Of a stretch of 64,000 nt of DNA, positions 17,701 to 26,491 are shown piece by piece. The stretch lies in the NCBI GenBank assembly GCA_024343425.1, contig BRLC01000014.1:186001-250000 (forward strand), given 5' to 3'. Position 1 is the stretch's first letter, and each line of letters begins with the position of its first letter. Position numbers and translations under genes: made by a program. The stretch is from Rhizobiaceae bacterium MnEN-MB40S. Lineage in GTDB: Bacteria > Pseudomonadota > Alphaproteobacteria > Rhizobiales > Rhizobiaceae. The notes below the pieces were generated by a model. The model saw only the letters and a list, made by a program, of their open reading frames with translations, was not told the DNA's origin and made no database searches.

Positions 17701-18517
17701 CCGGCGACGAGACGGCGAAGCCCGTGGCGTTGATGACGATTTCGGGCGGCGCGGCTTCAAATAGAGCGCTGACCGTCGCCGCGCAAACCGGATCCTTGAG
17801 GCTGCCGACGTAAATCGGCATTGGCTGGAGGCCTTGTTCCTGCAGCGCCTCGATCAGAGTTTCGACGGGCTTCGTCTGTCCCCCTTGCACCAGCGCCCGG
17901 TAGAAGCATATCGCCGCGACAGCCTTCTTCGATCCGGTTTCGATGATGTCGTCGGCATGACGGATGTTTCGCCCCGGCCACCAGAGACCGGCTTTCAGCA
18001 GTGGAACCGCAGGTCCCGGCTTTTCTTCTCCAGTCAGCAAAGCTTTGGCGAAATCCAGAAAGCGGCCGGCGTTTTCGATCCCGCCCTCGACCAGATAGGA
18101 CCAAAGAGCATCTGCATCTGCTCGAGGCACAGTTCCATAGTCCAGCAGGCCGGGATCCGGCTTGTCGTCGCCTGGCAGCACCGCCAGCGCAATGCCGCGT
18201 TCGAAACACAGCGCATGAAGAGACTGCAGCGCGTAGGAAAAATAACTTGCGCCGCCGAGCGCACGCACAACGATTAACCGCGCATGGCCGGCAGTCTTCT
18301 CCAGATAGGCGTCGACCGACATCGGATGCCTGAGTTGCATCAGGCTGGCAAGGCGAAGTCGCGGCGCATCATCACCACGCATTTTTCGCGCTTCGGCGAG
18401 GCTGGCCAGTTCGGTATCGGCGGCGGACAGAACGATCATCTCGGCTGGCGACTGGGCGAGATCAATCGCCTCCTCGCCATCCGCAATCGATCCTTTCTGC
18501 GCGACCAGAAGGTGCAT
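14768..18517 (-). CDS. cobN: Cobaltochelatase subunit CobN
   Basis: This 1249-residue protein belongs to the CobN/magnesium chelatase H family. In the aerobic route it binds hydrogenobyrinic acid a,c-diamide and, with CobS and CobT, inserts cobalt using ATP. Family blocks are seen throughout: LANYPNRDGRLGNGVGLDTP, HMGKHGNLEWLPGKALALS, FIVNDPGEGTQAKRRTAAV and GLTAWGTSNMRTGGDDIAQA. Length is normal. CobS and CobT are not in the window. The presence of CobN together with the early chelatase CbiX is unexpected. It lies two bases after cobW and overlaps cobO. Confidence 0.94.
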   Translation of the reverse strand: MHLLVAQKGSIADGEEAIDLAQSPAEMIVLSAADTELASLAEARKMRGDDAPRLRLASLMQLRHPMSVDAYLEKTAGHARLIVVRALGGASYFSYALQSLHALCFERGIALAVLPGDDKPDPGLLDYGTVPRADADALWSYLVEGGIENAGRFLDFAKALLTGEEKPGPAVPLLKAGLWWPGRNIRHADDIIETGSKKAVAAICFYRALVQGGQTKPVETLIEALQEQGLQPMPIYVGSLKDPVCAATVSALFEAAPPEIVINATGFAVSSPGGDRRPTVLESTGAPVLQVILSGSTFENWQGSAQGLTARDLAMNVALPEVDGRILSRAISFKSAGTWDEAVETNIVTHEPVADRVVFAARLAASWAQLRRKQPQDRRVALILANYPNRDGRLGNGVGLDTPAGTVEVLNAMREAGYSVDVIPADGNALMNLLMAGPTNAAVDAREIRETLSLETYRRFFGALPDKIRREVVDRWGGPEDDPFYREGSFALPLMRLGETVVGIQPARGYNVDPKETYHSPDLVPPHGYIAFYAWLRQSFGADIVAHMGKHGNLEWLPGKALALSAECWPDALLGPTPHVYPFIVNDPGEGTQAKRRTAAVIIDHLTPPLTRAESYGALKDLEALVDEYYEASGSDPRRLKLLKSRILDLVRDIGLDLDVGIVGGDSDDTALEKLDAYLCDLKEMQIRDGLHIFGKSPEGRLLDDLVTALVRVPRGAGEGADASLQRAIAEDLGLDFDPLDCPMGAAWEGLRPDVLAQQANDSWRTHGDTVERIELLATDLVSGSHSCPSAWVATQAVLRGVKDAVEPSVRACGAAEIQGFLKALSGRFVDPGPSGAPTRGKPEVLPTGRNFYSVDSRSVPTETAWELGRKSAEMLITRYTQDNGEWPTSFGLTAWGTSNMRTGGDDIAQALALIGVKPVWDSASRRVTGYEIMPIAKLGRPRVDVTLRISGFFRDAFPDQIALFDQAIRAVGALEEDTGDNPVAARMTAERASLEQAGVSPAEALRKSGFRVFGSKPGAYGAGLQALIDERGWQSDEDLAEAYKVWGSYAYGAGVEGEGDRKALDRRLGTIEAVIQNQDNREHDLLDSDDYYQFEGGMTTAVKSVTGARPTVYHNDHSRPERPVIRTLEDEIGRVVRARVVNPKWIAGVMRHGYKGAFEIAATVDYMFAFAATTGAVRDHHFDAVYDAFISDEAVRDFMETNNDAAFREITDRLLEAIERKLWTPRSNSAQFALEEIIGMKERENAHG

Positions 18518-18519
18518 GT

Positions 18520-19602
18520 CTAAGCCTGCGCTGCTGTTCCCGCCGCGCGTGCGATCGCATCCGATATTGCCGTTCGATCCATGTCGTGCAGTCCAATCAC
18601 GACGAGACGAGAGTTTTTCGCCTCACCCGGTTTCCATGGGCGATCGTAGTACCGGTCCATGCGCGCGCCGACGCACTGAATGACCTGTCGCATGGCCTTG
18701 CCCGGCACCGAGACGAAGCCCTTGACCCGAAGTATGTCGTGATCCGAGATAATGGACTCCAGCATGCGCGCAAATCCGTCCGGATCCGGGAGATCGCCGA
18801 ATTCGACTACGAAGCTTTCGAATTCATCATGGTCGTGATCGTGGTCTGCACCATTCTCATGCTCGATTTCGTGATGCGATTTGCGCTTGGATATCTCGTC
18901 CTCGGTCGCCGAACCGAGACCCAGCAGCACATCGTTCGCCACCTCTCCATTGCGCGATACGATCATCGCCGTCTTGCGGCTGGCGCGCCCTGCGACTTCG
19001 ACGCGCACCGCCTCTATGCCGGTTTCGTCCAGGAGGTCAGCCTTGTTGAGCACGATCAAATCCGCAGCAGTCAACTGGTCCTCGAACAGTTCTTCCAGCG
19101 GGCTCTCATGATCAAGCGATTCATCGGCTTGCCGCTGCGCGTCCACCCGGTCATGGTCATCGGCGAACCGACCTGCCGACACGGCCGCGCTGTCGACAAC
19201 GGTCACAACGCCGTCGACCGTCACCCGCGTCTTGATGCCCGGCCAGTTGAATGCTGCGACCAGCGGCTGAGGCAGCGCGAGACCCGAAGTCTCGATAACG
19301 ATATGATCGGGCCTTTCCTCGCGTTCGAGCAGCTTTTCCATGGCCGGAATGAAATCGTCGGCGACCGTGCAGCAGATGCAGCCATTGTTGAGTTCCACAA
19401 TGTCGTCATCACTGCAATTCTCGACGCCGCACCCTTTCAGCACTTCGCCATCAACCCCGAGATCGCCGAACTCGTTGATGATCAGCGCAATCCGCCGGCC
19501 GTTCGCGGCGGTCAGCATATTGCGGATCATCGTCGTCTTTCCGGCTCCCAGAAAACCGGTAATCACCGTCGCGGGAATTTTTTCGCCGTGCATAGCGCTC
19601 AA
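18520..19602 (-). CDS. cobW: CobW GTPase, putative cobalt metallochaperone
   Basis: This 360-residue G3E GTPase (COG0523) has the P-loop GFLGAGKTT, the metal-binding CxCC motif in NNGCICC, the switch segment [11 protein letters not shown] and the NKADLLDE specificity loop. A His/Asp-rich insertion ([19 protein letters not shown]) precedes the C-terminal CobW_C domain. CobW proteins deliver metal; with cobN directly downstream, cobalt delivery to the chelatase is the likely role. The start overlaps the cobU stop as ATGA; a second ATG three codons in is equally possible. Confidence 0.93.
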   Translation of the reverse strand: MSAMHGEKIPATVITGFLGAGKTTMIRNMLTAANGRRIALIINEFGDLGVDGEVLKGCGVENCSDDDIVELNNGCICCTVADDFIPAMEKLLEREERPDHIVIETSGLALPQPLVAAFNWPGIKTRVTVDGVVTVVDSAAVSAGRFADDHDRVDAQRQADESLDHESPLEELFEDQLTAADLIVLNKADLLDETGIEAVRVEVAGRASRKTAMIVSRNGEVANDVLLGLGSATEDEISKRKSHHEIEHENGADHDHDHDEFESFVVEFGDLPDPDGFARMLESIISDHDILRVKGFVSVPGKAMRQVIQCVGARMDRYYDRPWKPGEAKNSRLVVIGLHDMDRTAISDAIARAAGTAAQA

Positions 19603-20123
19603 CCCTTCAGTTTCATGGGAAGCCCGGCCGCGACGAGATAAACTTCGTCGACCACCTCCCCCAGTTTTTGGTGCAGTCGTCCGGCATGATCCCGAAACTC
19701 CCGAGCCATGCGGTTTTCAGGCACGATGCCCATGCCGACTTCGTTGGAAACCAGGATGATGAGGCCCGGCAAGCTTGTCACACGCTCCGCCAGCTCTTCG
19801 CATCGCGCCTCGACGTCCCACTCTTCCAGCATCAGATTTGTGATCCAGAGCGTCAGGCAGTCCACAAGGATCGCCTTGTCTGCGGCCGCTTCTCGAACAA
19901 GCAATTCCGCCAGCTGCAATGGCTCTTCCAGCGTCGTCCAGTCCGAGCCGCGACGCGCGCGGTGATGGTCGATGCGCGCCGCCATCTCTTCGTCTTCGCC
20001 AGGGCGCGCCGTCGCGAAATAAACAGCGCCAAGTCCGGACTCTTCCGCCATTCTCTCAGCAAAGCGCGACTTGCCTGATCGGGCGCCGCCGAGGACCAAA
20101 ACCGACCCTGGCCCTTTTGTCAC
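19599..20123 (-). CDS. cobU: Adenosylcobinamide kinase / guanylyltransferase CobU (CobP)
   Basis: This 174-residue bifunctional enzyme phosphorylates adenosylcobinamide and transfers GMP to give adenosylcobinamide-GDP. The P-loop [15 protein letters not shown] is at the N-terminus and [18 protein letters not shown] carries the guanylylated His region. The start is the GTG at 20123, which overlaps the cbtA stop as GTGA; a longer open frame upstream lies inside cbtA and has no coding look. The Shine-Dalgarno sequence sits unusually close to this GTG, so coupling to cbtA translation may matter. Confidence 0.92.
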   Translation of the reverse strand: MTKGPGSVLVLGGARSGKSRFAERMAEESGLGAVYFATARPGEDEEMAARIDHHRARRGSDWTTLEEPLQLAELLVREAAADKAILVDCLTLWITNLMLEEWDVEARCEELAERVTSLPGLIILVSNEVGMGIVPENRMAREFRDHAGRLHQKLGEVVDEVYLVAAGLPMKLKG

Positions 20124-20857
20124 GCTCCTTCTTCCAGCCTGTCTATGGCAGCCCCCATAAGCAGACCCAAAACGACCCAGAAAAACGCAGTCGTTGCAAG
20201 CGTCGCCACGGCGAACTCGGCGGCGAGCAGAGCAGGCACATCGCTGGTTATGATGTCGGGCTGGGGAGCGCCGTATATGTGCGGCACGGCGAGCACCACG
20301 ACGCCCGCGATCTTGGCCCATATCTCGGATCGCGCGACCAGCAAGTACAAACCGGCCGCCGACAGAATGACCGTGGAGACCCACCAGACCTGTCGATCGG
20401 CGAGGTCTGCGGCGGGGAAACCGGGAAGTTCAGGCGGAAGTCCGAGCGCCGGGAGAAACTGGAATGTCAGCCATCCTGCAGCGCCCCACAAGACGCCTGT
20501 CTTCACCGTTATGGGGATTCCCGTCAGCAAGACAGCAGCCAACAGAATCAAGCCGTATCCCGCTCCGACAACGAGATTCGCAAGTATCGTCCCCCCAAGC
20601 CGATCGAGGCCAAACAGGGTTCCGCTATCCTCACCCTCGTGCGCAAGCGCCCTCGATACGGGATTCAGAAGTTCAGCCAGCGCAAAAAACGATGCTCCAC
20701 GCGGCGCAAAACTTTGCTCGGCATCGCCCTCGCCGACATTTTCGAATTCTTCGGCGTGCAGGATGAGCGGCGTGACTTTGATTTCCTGTGCGACGCTCAT
20801 GAAAACGCCAGCGATCAGCCCTGCCACCAAGGCGGCAAGAAGATAGCGCACCATCAT
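20120..20857 (-). CDS. cbtA: Cobalt transporter subunit CbtA
   Basis: This 245-residue protein has five or so membrane spans and fits the CbtA family, which occurs with CbtB under cobalamin riboswitch control and is predicted to take up cobalt. The first span ([20 protein letters not shown]) is followed by an external stretch with HAEEFENV, and a His-containing segment ([13 protein letters not shown]) lies between later spans. It follows cbtB by about 12 bases. Function is predicted for the family from its regulation, and I see nothing contradicting that. Confidence 0.88.
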   Translation of the reverse strand: MMVRYLLAALVAGLIAGVFMSVAQEIKVTPLILHAEEFENVGEGDAEQSFAPRGASFFALAELLNPVSRALAHEGEDSGTLFGLDRLGGTILANLVVGAGYGLILLAAVLLTGIPITVKTGVLWGAAGWLTFQFLPALGLPPELPGFPAADLADRQVWWVSTVILSAAGLYLLVARSEIWAKIAGVVVLAVPHIYGAPQPDIITSDVPALLAAEFAVATLATTAFFWVVLGLLMGAAIDRLEEGA

Positions 20858-20869
20858 TTCAGCTTCTCC

Positions 20870-21049
20870 TTAGTGGCAAGGAAAGCCGTATGCGTGGCGA
20901 GCGTCGTGAGCTGTGTCGTGCAGGACCGCCGAATTGGCGAAACCCGCTCCAAAAATGAAAAATGCGCCCACAATCAAAGCCGTTACGGCTATCGTGACGC
21001 ACTGTCCCGCGGCGCCAATTGTGTGCGTCTTGATCGTCCTGTTAGCCAT
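20870..21049 (-). CDS. cbtB: Cobalt transporter subunit CbtB
   Basis: This 59-residue protein has one membrane span (VTIAVTALIVGAFFIFGAGF) and a C-terminal His-rich end (LHDTAHDARHAYGFPCH), the CbtB signature. I chose the ATG at 21049 because the frame upstream runs through the cobalamin riboswitch and is not coding in character. It is the first gene after the riboswitch and should respond directly to cobalamin level. It forms an uptake system with CbtA. Confidence 0.88.
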   Translation of the reverse strand: MANRTIKTHTIGAAGQCVTIAVTALIVGAFFIFGAGFANSAVLHDTAHDARHAYGFPCH

Positions 21050-21104
21050 TGCAACCTCCGTGACTGGCTCGTATTCCCAATTTGCGGGCGCATTGCCCGT
21101 CACG

Positions 21105-21405
21105 AATGGCAGGTCTCCTGGCTCACGGATCGGCAGCGATTGGCTGCCTGGCTCTCCCTCGCCTTCCCGAATTCGGCGGCGCCAAACGGACGATTCGCAG
21201 ACGAATAGAGGCGTCCGTCGGTTCATGGCGCCGCCACTTCAGTGGCTTTCCATTCGTGTAAGGCGCGCCGCGCATCACACAAACGGCCGGGATCGCCTTT
21301 CCGCTCTACAGTCGCGGGGTCGGCTGCGATTAAAGCGCCCTGTTTGGGTCCGCCCGTCACATTCCCTCTTGATCCCTTCCGGCTACGCCTTTCGGGACCA
21401 TTCGT
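21105..21405 (-). promoter_or_regulatory. Cobalamin (adenosylcobalamin) riboswitch
   Basis: Read on the minus strand, the leader shows the conserved pieces in order: GGGAATGTG near the 5' end, CCGACCCCGCGACTGTA, the B12 box GCCACTG (about 21240) and the closing GCCAGGAGACCTGCC (about 21108-21122). It ends about 55 bases before cbtB. Cobalamin binding in this family normally represses translation or transcription of the genes that follow, here cobalt uptake and the main cob operon. Exact boundaries are approximate. Confidence 0.93.
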
Positions 21406-21470
21406 AATTTATCATTATTGCGCCAGGCGACCTGCTGTCAATCAAGTACCCCGAAGAGAAGGGAATTCGG

Positions 21471-22388
21471 TCAGACAGCGAAGGGGATATCTACCCGGTC
21501 CGAACCATAGCTGATGCGGTTGCGACCTTCGCGTTTCGATTTGTAGGCGAGCATATCAGCTTCCTGCATCGCGTCGTTGAGGTCCCCATCCTTGCCGACA
21601 TGCGTGGCGCCGATGCTTATCGTCAGCTTCATTTCGATGTCTTCGTGCCGGAAAACATGCCGCTCGACTTCGTGACGCAGGCGCTGGGCGACGTGCCAGC
21701 ACTCTCTCGCGTTGCTGCGATTAAGAGCGATGGCGAATTCCTCGCCTCCAAGACGTCCAATAATGTCGTCCGGGCGAAGATTCTCTCGAAACAGATCAGC
21801 CATCTGAATCAGCACCGCGTCGCCAGCCTCGTGTCCATAGGTGTCGTTGACACGCTTGAAATGGTCGATGTCAAGCACCATCAGGCTTGCGTTGTCTCCC
21901 AAACCCTCTCGCGTTACTCTTCCTTCCTGCAACAGGTCGATAAAGGCGCGGCGATTGAAGAGACCCGTCAGCGGATCTGTTCTGGAGAGCTTCCTGAAAT
22001 ATTCCACAGCAAGGTCGGCTCTCGCCTGCAGGAAAACCATGTAGAGAACAAAGGGAATAGCGACGACGACAGTGAACCGCAAGGTGAGCAGGCTATCCGC
22101 AATCTGCGCCGCGCCGCGCAACTCGCTGGCGAAGAAAACCGTATTGATCATCTGGGTAAAGACGATGATCGCCACCATGAGGATAAGCGATCTCGACAGA
22201 ATCAGGCCTCTGCGGTTGCGTACGATATTACCGAAAGAAAGGTTCATGTCGGGCAAAGAATCACGGTCAATACCCGAAGCAAAGCGAGAGACAGAGTTGG
22301 ACGAGGGTTTCGTGACCACGATTTGCTTTACCAGTTTCTTTGGGTGCGCACAGCTCTCAGCAAAAAAACAACTTACCCGATCTGTCAT
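21471..22388 (-). CDS. Membrane GGDEF diguanylate cyclase
   Basis: This 305-residue protein probably makes cyclic di-GMP. Two membrane spans (about residues 64-82 and 98-117) precede a GGDEF domain with LTGLFNRRAF, DIDHFKRVNDTYGHEAGD and the active site RLGGEEFAIA. An inhibitory I-site (RPDD, five residues before GGEEF) is intact, so product feedback is expected. There is no recognisable sensory domain. The start is uncertain: an internal ATG at 22247 (MNLSFGNIV) would drop the polar first 47 residues. It is transcribed towards the riboswitch but is unlikely to belong to the cob operon. Confidence 0.85.
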   Translation of the reverse strand: MTDRVSCFFAESCAHPKKLVKQIVVTKPSSNSVSRFASGIDRDSLPDMNLSFGNIVRNRRGLILSRSLILMVAIIVFTQMINTVFFASELRGAAQIADSLLTLRFTVVVAIPFVLYMVFLQARADLAVEYFRKLSRTDPLTGLFNRRAFIDLLQEGRVTREGLGDNASLMVLDIDHFKRVNDTYGHEAGDAVLIQMADLFRENLRPDDIIGRLGGEEFAIALNRSNARECWHVAQRLRHEVERHVFRHEDIEMKLTISIGATHVGKDGDLNDAMQEADMLAYKSKREGRNRISYGSDRVDIPFAV

Positions 22389-22509
22389 ACACGAACCAGT
22401 CGGCCCGGATATAGTGGAACACGCACATTATATCAATTAGATTAAAATGATTTACATCTCGTGATTTAAACGCCTACAGCCTCTTTGGCCAAACAATTTG
22501 GCGTGTTCA

Positions 22510-23967
22510 TCAATCGCTCCGCTCAAATCCCGGGAAGTCCTTCGAAACAAGCTTTTCCAAACGTGCAGCGATGGCATCCAGCGCCCCATCAACCATAGCG
22601 CTATAATTGACCCCGGATTGTGACAGTCCCAACCGGGCAAGATAACCCTGTCTGAAGGCGTCGTTTGCGAACAGTCCGTGAAGGTAGGTTCCGAAGACCC
22701 GTCCGTCCCGGGAGACTGCGCCGTCCGGCTGGCCGTCGATCGTCGAAAATGGCCGCATGCAATCGGGTCCGGAGCTGCGTCCGAGATGGATTTCGTAACC
22801 GGTCATATCCGCATCGATAATCCGGCACCGGGCGTGCCTGTTGCGCACGGCTTTGGATTTCTCCATCGTGGTTTCGATATCGAGAAGGCCAAGTCCCTCG
22901 ACGCTTGCCGCCGCACCCTCGATCCCGTCGGGATCACGCACCATGCAACCCAGCATCTGGTAGCCGCCGCATATGCCTGCGACGTGACCGCCGCGCCGGA
23001 CGTGGGCGGCGAGATCCCGGTCCCAGCCATTTCTTCGGAACGCAGCAAGATCGGCGATGGTCGACTTGGACCCTGGAATAATCACAAGGCCTGCTTCTCC
23101 GGGGATGGGATCGCCGGATCTGATGTAGCGGACTTCGACTTCCGGTTCGGCGCTCAGCGGATCAAGGTCATCGAAATTGGCTATTCTGTCGAGAACCGGG
23201 ACGGCCACAATCAAAGCGCCGTCGCCGGCGCCAACCAGCCGTTCGAGAACGACAGAATCTTCCGGCGGAAGCCGGCCGGCTTCAGGAAGCCAGGGAATAA
23301 CGCCGAAACACGGCCAGCCCGTGTGCCGGCTGATCGCTGTGACCCCGTCATCGAATAACGATACGTCGCCCCGGAATTTGTTGATCAGATAACCGGCGAC
23401 CATGCGCCGATCCTCTTCCGGAAGAATGGCGTGCGTGCCGACGAGGGATGCAATCACGCCGCCTCTGTCGATGTCGCCGACCAGAACCACCGGAACGCCG
23501 GCGCGGGTCGCAAAACCCATATTGGCGATATCATTTGCGCGCAGATTGATCTCCGCCGCCGAACCGGCTCCCTCGACGATAACAATGTCGGCGTCAGAGC
23601 GAATCGCATCCCAACTCTCGAACACCGCTTCGAGCAATTGTCGACGGGTTTCCTGATAGTCCCGGGCGCGAGCCCTGCCCCAGACCTTGCCCTGCACGAC
23701 GATTTGCGACCCCGTTTCAGATTCCGGCTTGAGCAGCACCGGGTTCATGTGAACCGACGCCGGCGTTCTGCAGGCGAGCGCCTGAAGCCACTGTGCGCGG
23801 CCGATCTCGCCGCCATCATCTGCGACCGCCGCATTGTTTGACATGTTCTGAGGTTTGAAGGGCCGCACGCGCAGGCCGCGATTTGCTGCCAGGCGGCAAA
23901 GGCCGGCGACCAGCACCGTCTTTCCGACGTCAGAACCCGTCCCCTGAAGCATGATGGCCCGTGTCAT
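22510..23967 (-). CDS. cobQ: Cobyric acid synthase CobQ
   Basis: This 485-residue enzyme adds four amide groups (b, d, e, g) to adenosylcobyrinic acid a,c-diamide. The N-terminal domain has MLQGTGSDVGKT and RPFKPQNMSNNA; the C-terminal amidotransferase has GLVIIPGSKSTIADL and the nucleophile motif GICGGYQMLG. Length is normal. It is a separate minus-strand gene with its own upstream region and no visible B12 box, so regulation may differ from the cbtB-led operon. Confidence 0.95.
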   Translation of the reverse strand: MTRAIMLQGTGSDVGKTVLVAGLCRLAANRGLRVRPFKPQNMSNNAAVADDGGEIGRAQWLQALACRTPASVHMNPVLLKPESETGSQIVVQGKVWGRARARDYQETRRQLLEAVFESWDAIRSDADIVIVEGAGSAAEINLRANDIANMGFATRAGVPVVLVGDIDRGGVIASLVGTHAILPEEDRRMVAGYLINKFRGDVSLFDDGVTAISRHTGWPCFGVIPWLPEAGRLPPEDSVVLERLVGAGDGALIVAVPVLDRIANFDDLDPLSAEPEVEVRYIRSGDPIPGEAGLVIIPGSKSTIADLAAFRRNGWDRDLAAHVRRGGHVAGICGGYQMLGCMVRDPDGIEGAAASVEGLGLLDIETTMEKSKAVRNRHARCRIIDADMTGYEIHLGRSSGPDCMRPFSTIDGQPDGAVSRDGRVFGTYLHGLFANDAFRQGYLARLGLSQSGVNYSAMVDGALDAIAARLEKLVSKDFPGFERSD

Positions 23968-24434
23968 GCCTTGTGCGTATCATCATCGCCGCGACAGGCA
24001 AGAAGAATGTCGATCTCTAAAGAAGAAACCGCGCCAAGGCGACAACCCTGCGCGGTCTGGCTCCATCATCTGGAGGTTATTTGCGCCCCGGTACGCACTA
24101 CCTGATCCGGAGCGTTTGGCGTTCCCGCCACGCGTTCCTTTCTAGGCCAATAACGTTACCGTAAGGTTATCAGGACCTTAATCAAAAATGAATCATTCGA
24201 CTTTTTTCGACTTGGCGGTTCGCGCCACGGCTTGGAATTGTGCGATCGCATAAACCAACGCTCGGCGTTCGGCAGTGCAGACACGTGTCTTTTGCGACGT
24301 CGACCTGATTGGCGGGGATAAAGAATTACTTCGATGAATATCGATGCAGTCCTAATCGTGACATAAAAAACCTTCAGGATCACTTGAAAAGAGAATTATA
24401 TATACAAATTACATTCGCACATCTGGAGGAAATC
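23968..24434. other. 467-base divergent intergenic region between cobQ and an exported protein gene
   Basis: No gene or RNA is apparent. Features seen: a short hairpin CTCCATCATCTGGAG at 24061-24075; a 21-base near-palindrome at 24150-24170; and an AT-rich stretch (about 24384-24410) just upstream of the plus-strand gene that could hold its promoter. Confidence 0.5.
24150..24170. promoter_or_regulatory. 21-base near-palindrome, candidate operator
   Basis: Arms ATAACGTTAC and GTAAGGTTAT flank a central C; nine of ten base pairs match. Its place between two divergent genes suggests a dimeric regulator site. The regulator is unknown. Confidence 0.45.
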
Positions 24435-25415
24435 ATGAATAAATTGAAATTTATGTTGTGTCTTTTTCTGGTGTTGCTGACCGGAAATGCGATGTCACAG
24501 GACATGCGCATGGAAACTGTACATTTTGCAGCCGGAACGACGGGCACATCCATCGACGGCCAGATCAAAGGCTACGAATCCGTGCTCTACGTTGTCGACG
24601 CCGCCGCCGGACAGACAATGTCGGTGCGAATGGACACCAGCAATGGCGCCAACTATTTCAATATATTCGAACCGGGAAAGCAGCCGGGAGATGCAGCGAT
24701 GTTCATCGGTTCGACAAGCGGCGACGACTACTCCGGACAGCTTGCTGCAAGCGGCGATTATTCTATCCTTGTCTACATGATGCGCAGCGCAGCCCGCCGC
24801 GACGAGGTTGCGCGCTATTCGCTGGAGATCACCATCGACGGAAACGCCGCACAGGCGCCCATTCGAGACCCTGACTATGCGGACGGCCTGTCGGGCGGAC
24901 CGGACTTCTGGGAGGTCACCAACGTTCCAGCCAATGACACTCTGAATGTCAGGGCCGGTCCGGGCACAGGCGCCGAGGTCATCGGAGAATTGCAAAACGG
25001 CGACCCTGCGCGCAATCTTGGATGCCGCATGGTCGACAGCGCAAAGTGGTGCCAGATCGAGGCCGGCTTCGACCAGAAATTTACCGGCTGGGTAAACGGA
25101 CGCTATCTCAGGGAAGGCGCTGCTCCGGGCGCAGCCAATGCGCAGTCGAGCGGCGCCGTGCCATGTTCGACAACTTCCGGACAGCCGACGCGGCAATGCC
25201 CTTTTCGCGCCTCACGCGGTCCGAACGGAAACGCGACCGTATGGATCGACATCGGTTCGGGCGCCGAACGCTACATCGAGTTCCGGGACGGCAACCCGAT
25301 CTATACCGATCCGGGCCTTGACATAACCTATGAGCGCTTGGGCGACCTTTATCTTCTGCGCATCGGCGGCGTCGAGCGCTATGAAATTCCCGACGCTGTC
25401 ATCTATGGCGGCTGA
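24435..25415 (+). CDS. Exported protein with pre-peptidase C-terminal-like and SH3 domains
   Basis: This 326-residue protein begins with a signal peptide (MNKLKFMLCLFLVLLTGNAMS). GGAGG six bases upstream of the ATG at 24435 supports this start over an upstream one. Residues about 25-130 look like a PPC-type beta domain (SIDGQIKGYESVLYVVDAAAG, SGQLAASGDYSILVYM). Residues about 165-225 are a bacterial SH3 (SH3b) domain (LNVRAGPGTGAEVIG, WVNGRYLREG). The rest is a small Cys-containing domain (CSTTSGQPTRQCPF). SH3b domains often bind peptidoglycan, and the next gene is an L,D-transpeptidase only 28 bases away, so a joint cell-wall role is plausible. No specific function is known to me. Confidence 0.75.
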   Translation: MNKLKFMLCLFLVLLTGNAMSQDMRMETVHFAAGTTGTSIDGQIKGYESVLYVVDAAAGQTMSVRMDTSNGANYFNIFEPGKQPGDAAMFIGSTSGDDYSGQLAASGDYSILVYMMRSAARRDEVARYSLEITIDGNAAQAPIRDPDYADGLSGGPDFWEVTNVPANDTLNVRAGPGTGAEVIGELQNGDPARNLGCRMVDSAKWCQIEAGFDQKFTGWVNGRYLREGAAPGAANAQSSGAVPCSTTSGQPTRQCPFRASRGPNGNATVWIDIGSGAERYIEFRDGNPIYTDPGLDITYERLGDLYLLRIGGVERYEIPDAVIYGG

Positions 25416-25443
25416 AATCCGGATCGCTGCGAGGAGGCAAGCA

Positions 25444-26460
25444 ATGACTGACCGACTGACACGAAGAACGCTGGTTATCGGAGCCGCTGCAGGTATCGGC
25501 GTCATCACCACGGGCATCGGGCTCGCCCGGCAGGTGATCAAGGAAATACACGAACTGGAACCCGGCGAATATGTCTGGCAGCCGGAGCTGTCGCCAGAGG
25601 GACCGGTCGCAGTCGTCGTGTCGCTGGACGACCAGCGCGTTCATGTTTACCGGAACGGCGTGCGCATCGCGGTCTCGACATGTTCTACGGGAAAGTCGGG
25701 TCATGAAACGCCGACAGGTGTCTTCACGATCCTGCAGAAGGACAAACATCACCACTCTTCCACCTACAACAACGCGCCAATGCCGAACATGAACCGGCTG
25801 ACCTGGAAGGGGATAGCCCTGCACGCCGGAAAGCTGCCGGGTTACCCTGCCTCCCACGGCTGCGTGCGCCTGCCGATGCAGTTTTCGGAAAAGCTGTTCT
25901 CGATTACCCATATCGGAACGCCTGTCATCATCGCCAGCGGCCACACCGATCCGAGGGAAGTCGTGCATCCGGGCATGATTTTAAGCGATACGGCCGAGCG
26001 TCAGTTCGAAGAAGCAGTAGCCGCCCTCGAGGATCGCGAGGTGCCGGGCTTCAACCACGAAGACAACCCGACAGCGCCCGTCACCATCCTGGTTTCAAGC
26101 TCGGACAGCAACATCATCGTCATGAAAAACGGTCACATCGTCGCTGAGAGCAAGGCGACGATCTCGGATCCCATGCGACCGCTCGGTAACCACGTGTATG
26201 TTCTGGCCGGCGCACATGACGGGTCCGGAGGACTGCAGTGGCATTCCATCAGCCACGGCGACGTCGCCGAGGACCTCGCAACGGCGGACACGGGCGCGAT
26301 TGACCGCATCCGTGCGGACACCAACGTCGTTCAGGCAATACGCGACAACTGGCATCCCGGAACAACACTCATTACCGTCGATGCGCCGGCGCATCCGGAT
26401 ACGAGGAGCAATCGCGATTTCGTCGTCGTGACGACGGAACTGGACGGCGAAAAGGCCTGA
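25444..26460 (+). CDS. Exported L,D-transpeptidase (YkuD) with long C-terminal extension
   Basis: This 338-residue protein starts with a twin-arginine-like sequence (RLTRRTLVIGAAAGIGVI); GAGG just upstream supports the ATG at 25444. The YkuD domain covers about residues 50-175, with His127 in ALHAGK and SHGCVRL containing Cys140. A further 160 residues contain a second beta-rich segment (APVTILVSSSDSNIIVMKNGHIV), which lacks a catalytic cysteine and may be a degenerate repeat. It should act on peptidoglycan in the periplasm. It follows the SH3-domain gene and is probably co-transcribed. Confidence 0.85.
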   Translation: MTDRLTRRTLVIGAAAGIGVITTGIGLARQVIKEIHELEPGEYVWQPELSPEGPVAVVVSLDDQRVHVYRNGVRIAVSTCSTGKSGHETPTGVFTILQKDKHHHSSTYNNAPMPNMNRLTWKGIALHAGKLPGYPASHGCVRLPMQFSEKLFSITHIGTPVIIASGHTDPREVVHPGMILSDTAERQFEEAVAALEDREVPGFNHEDNPTAPVTILVSSSDSNIIVMKNGHIVAESKATISDPMRPLGNHVYVLAGAHDGSGGLQWHSISHGDVAEDLATADTGAIDRIRADTNVVQAIRDNWHPGTTLITVDAPAHPDTRSNRDFVVVTTELDGEKA

Positions 26461-26491
26461 GACCGACGCTTCTGTCAAAAGCGACAGATCG

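Noticed and set aside
26461..26491. CTGTC/GACAG repeat between the L,D-transpeptidase and formate dehydrogenase genes as a terminator
   Set aside because: A five-base stem without a T-run is too weak to call.
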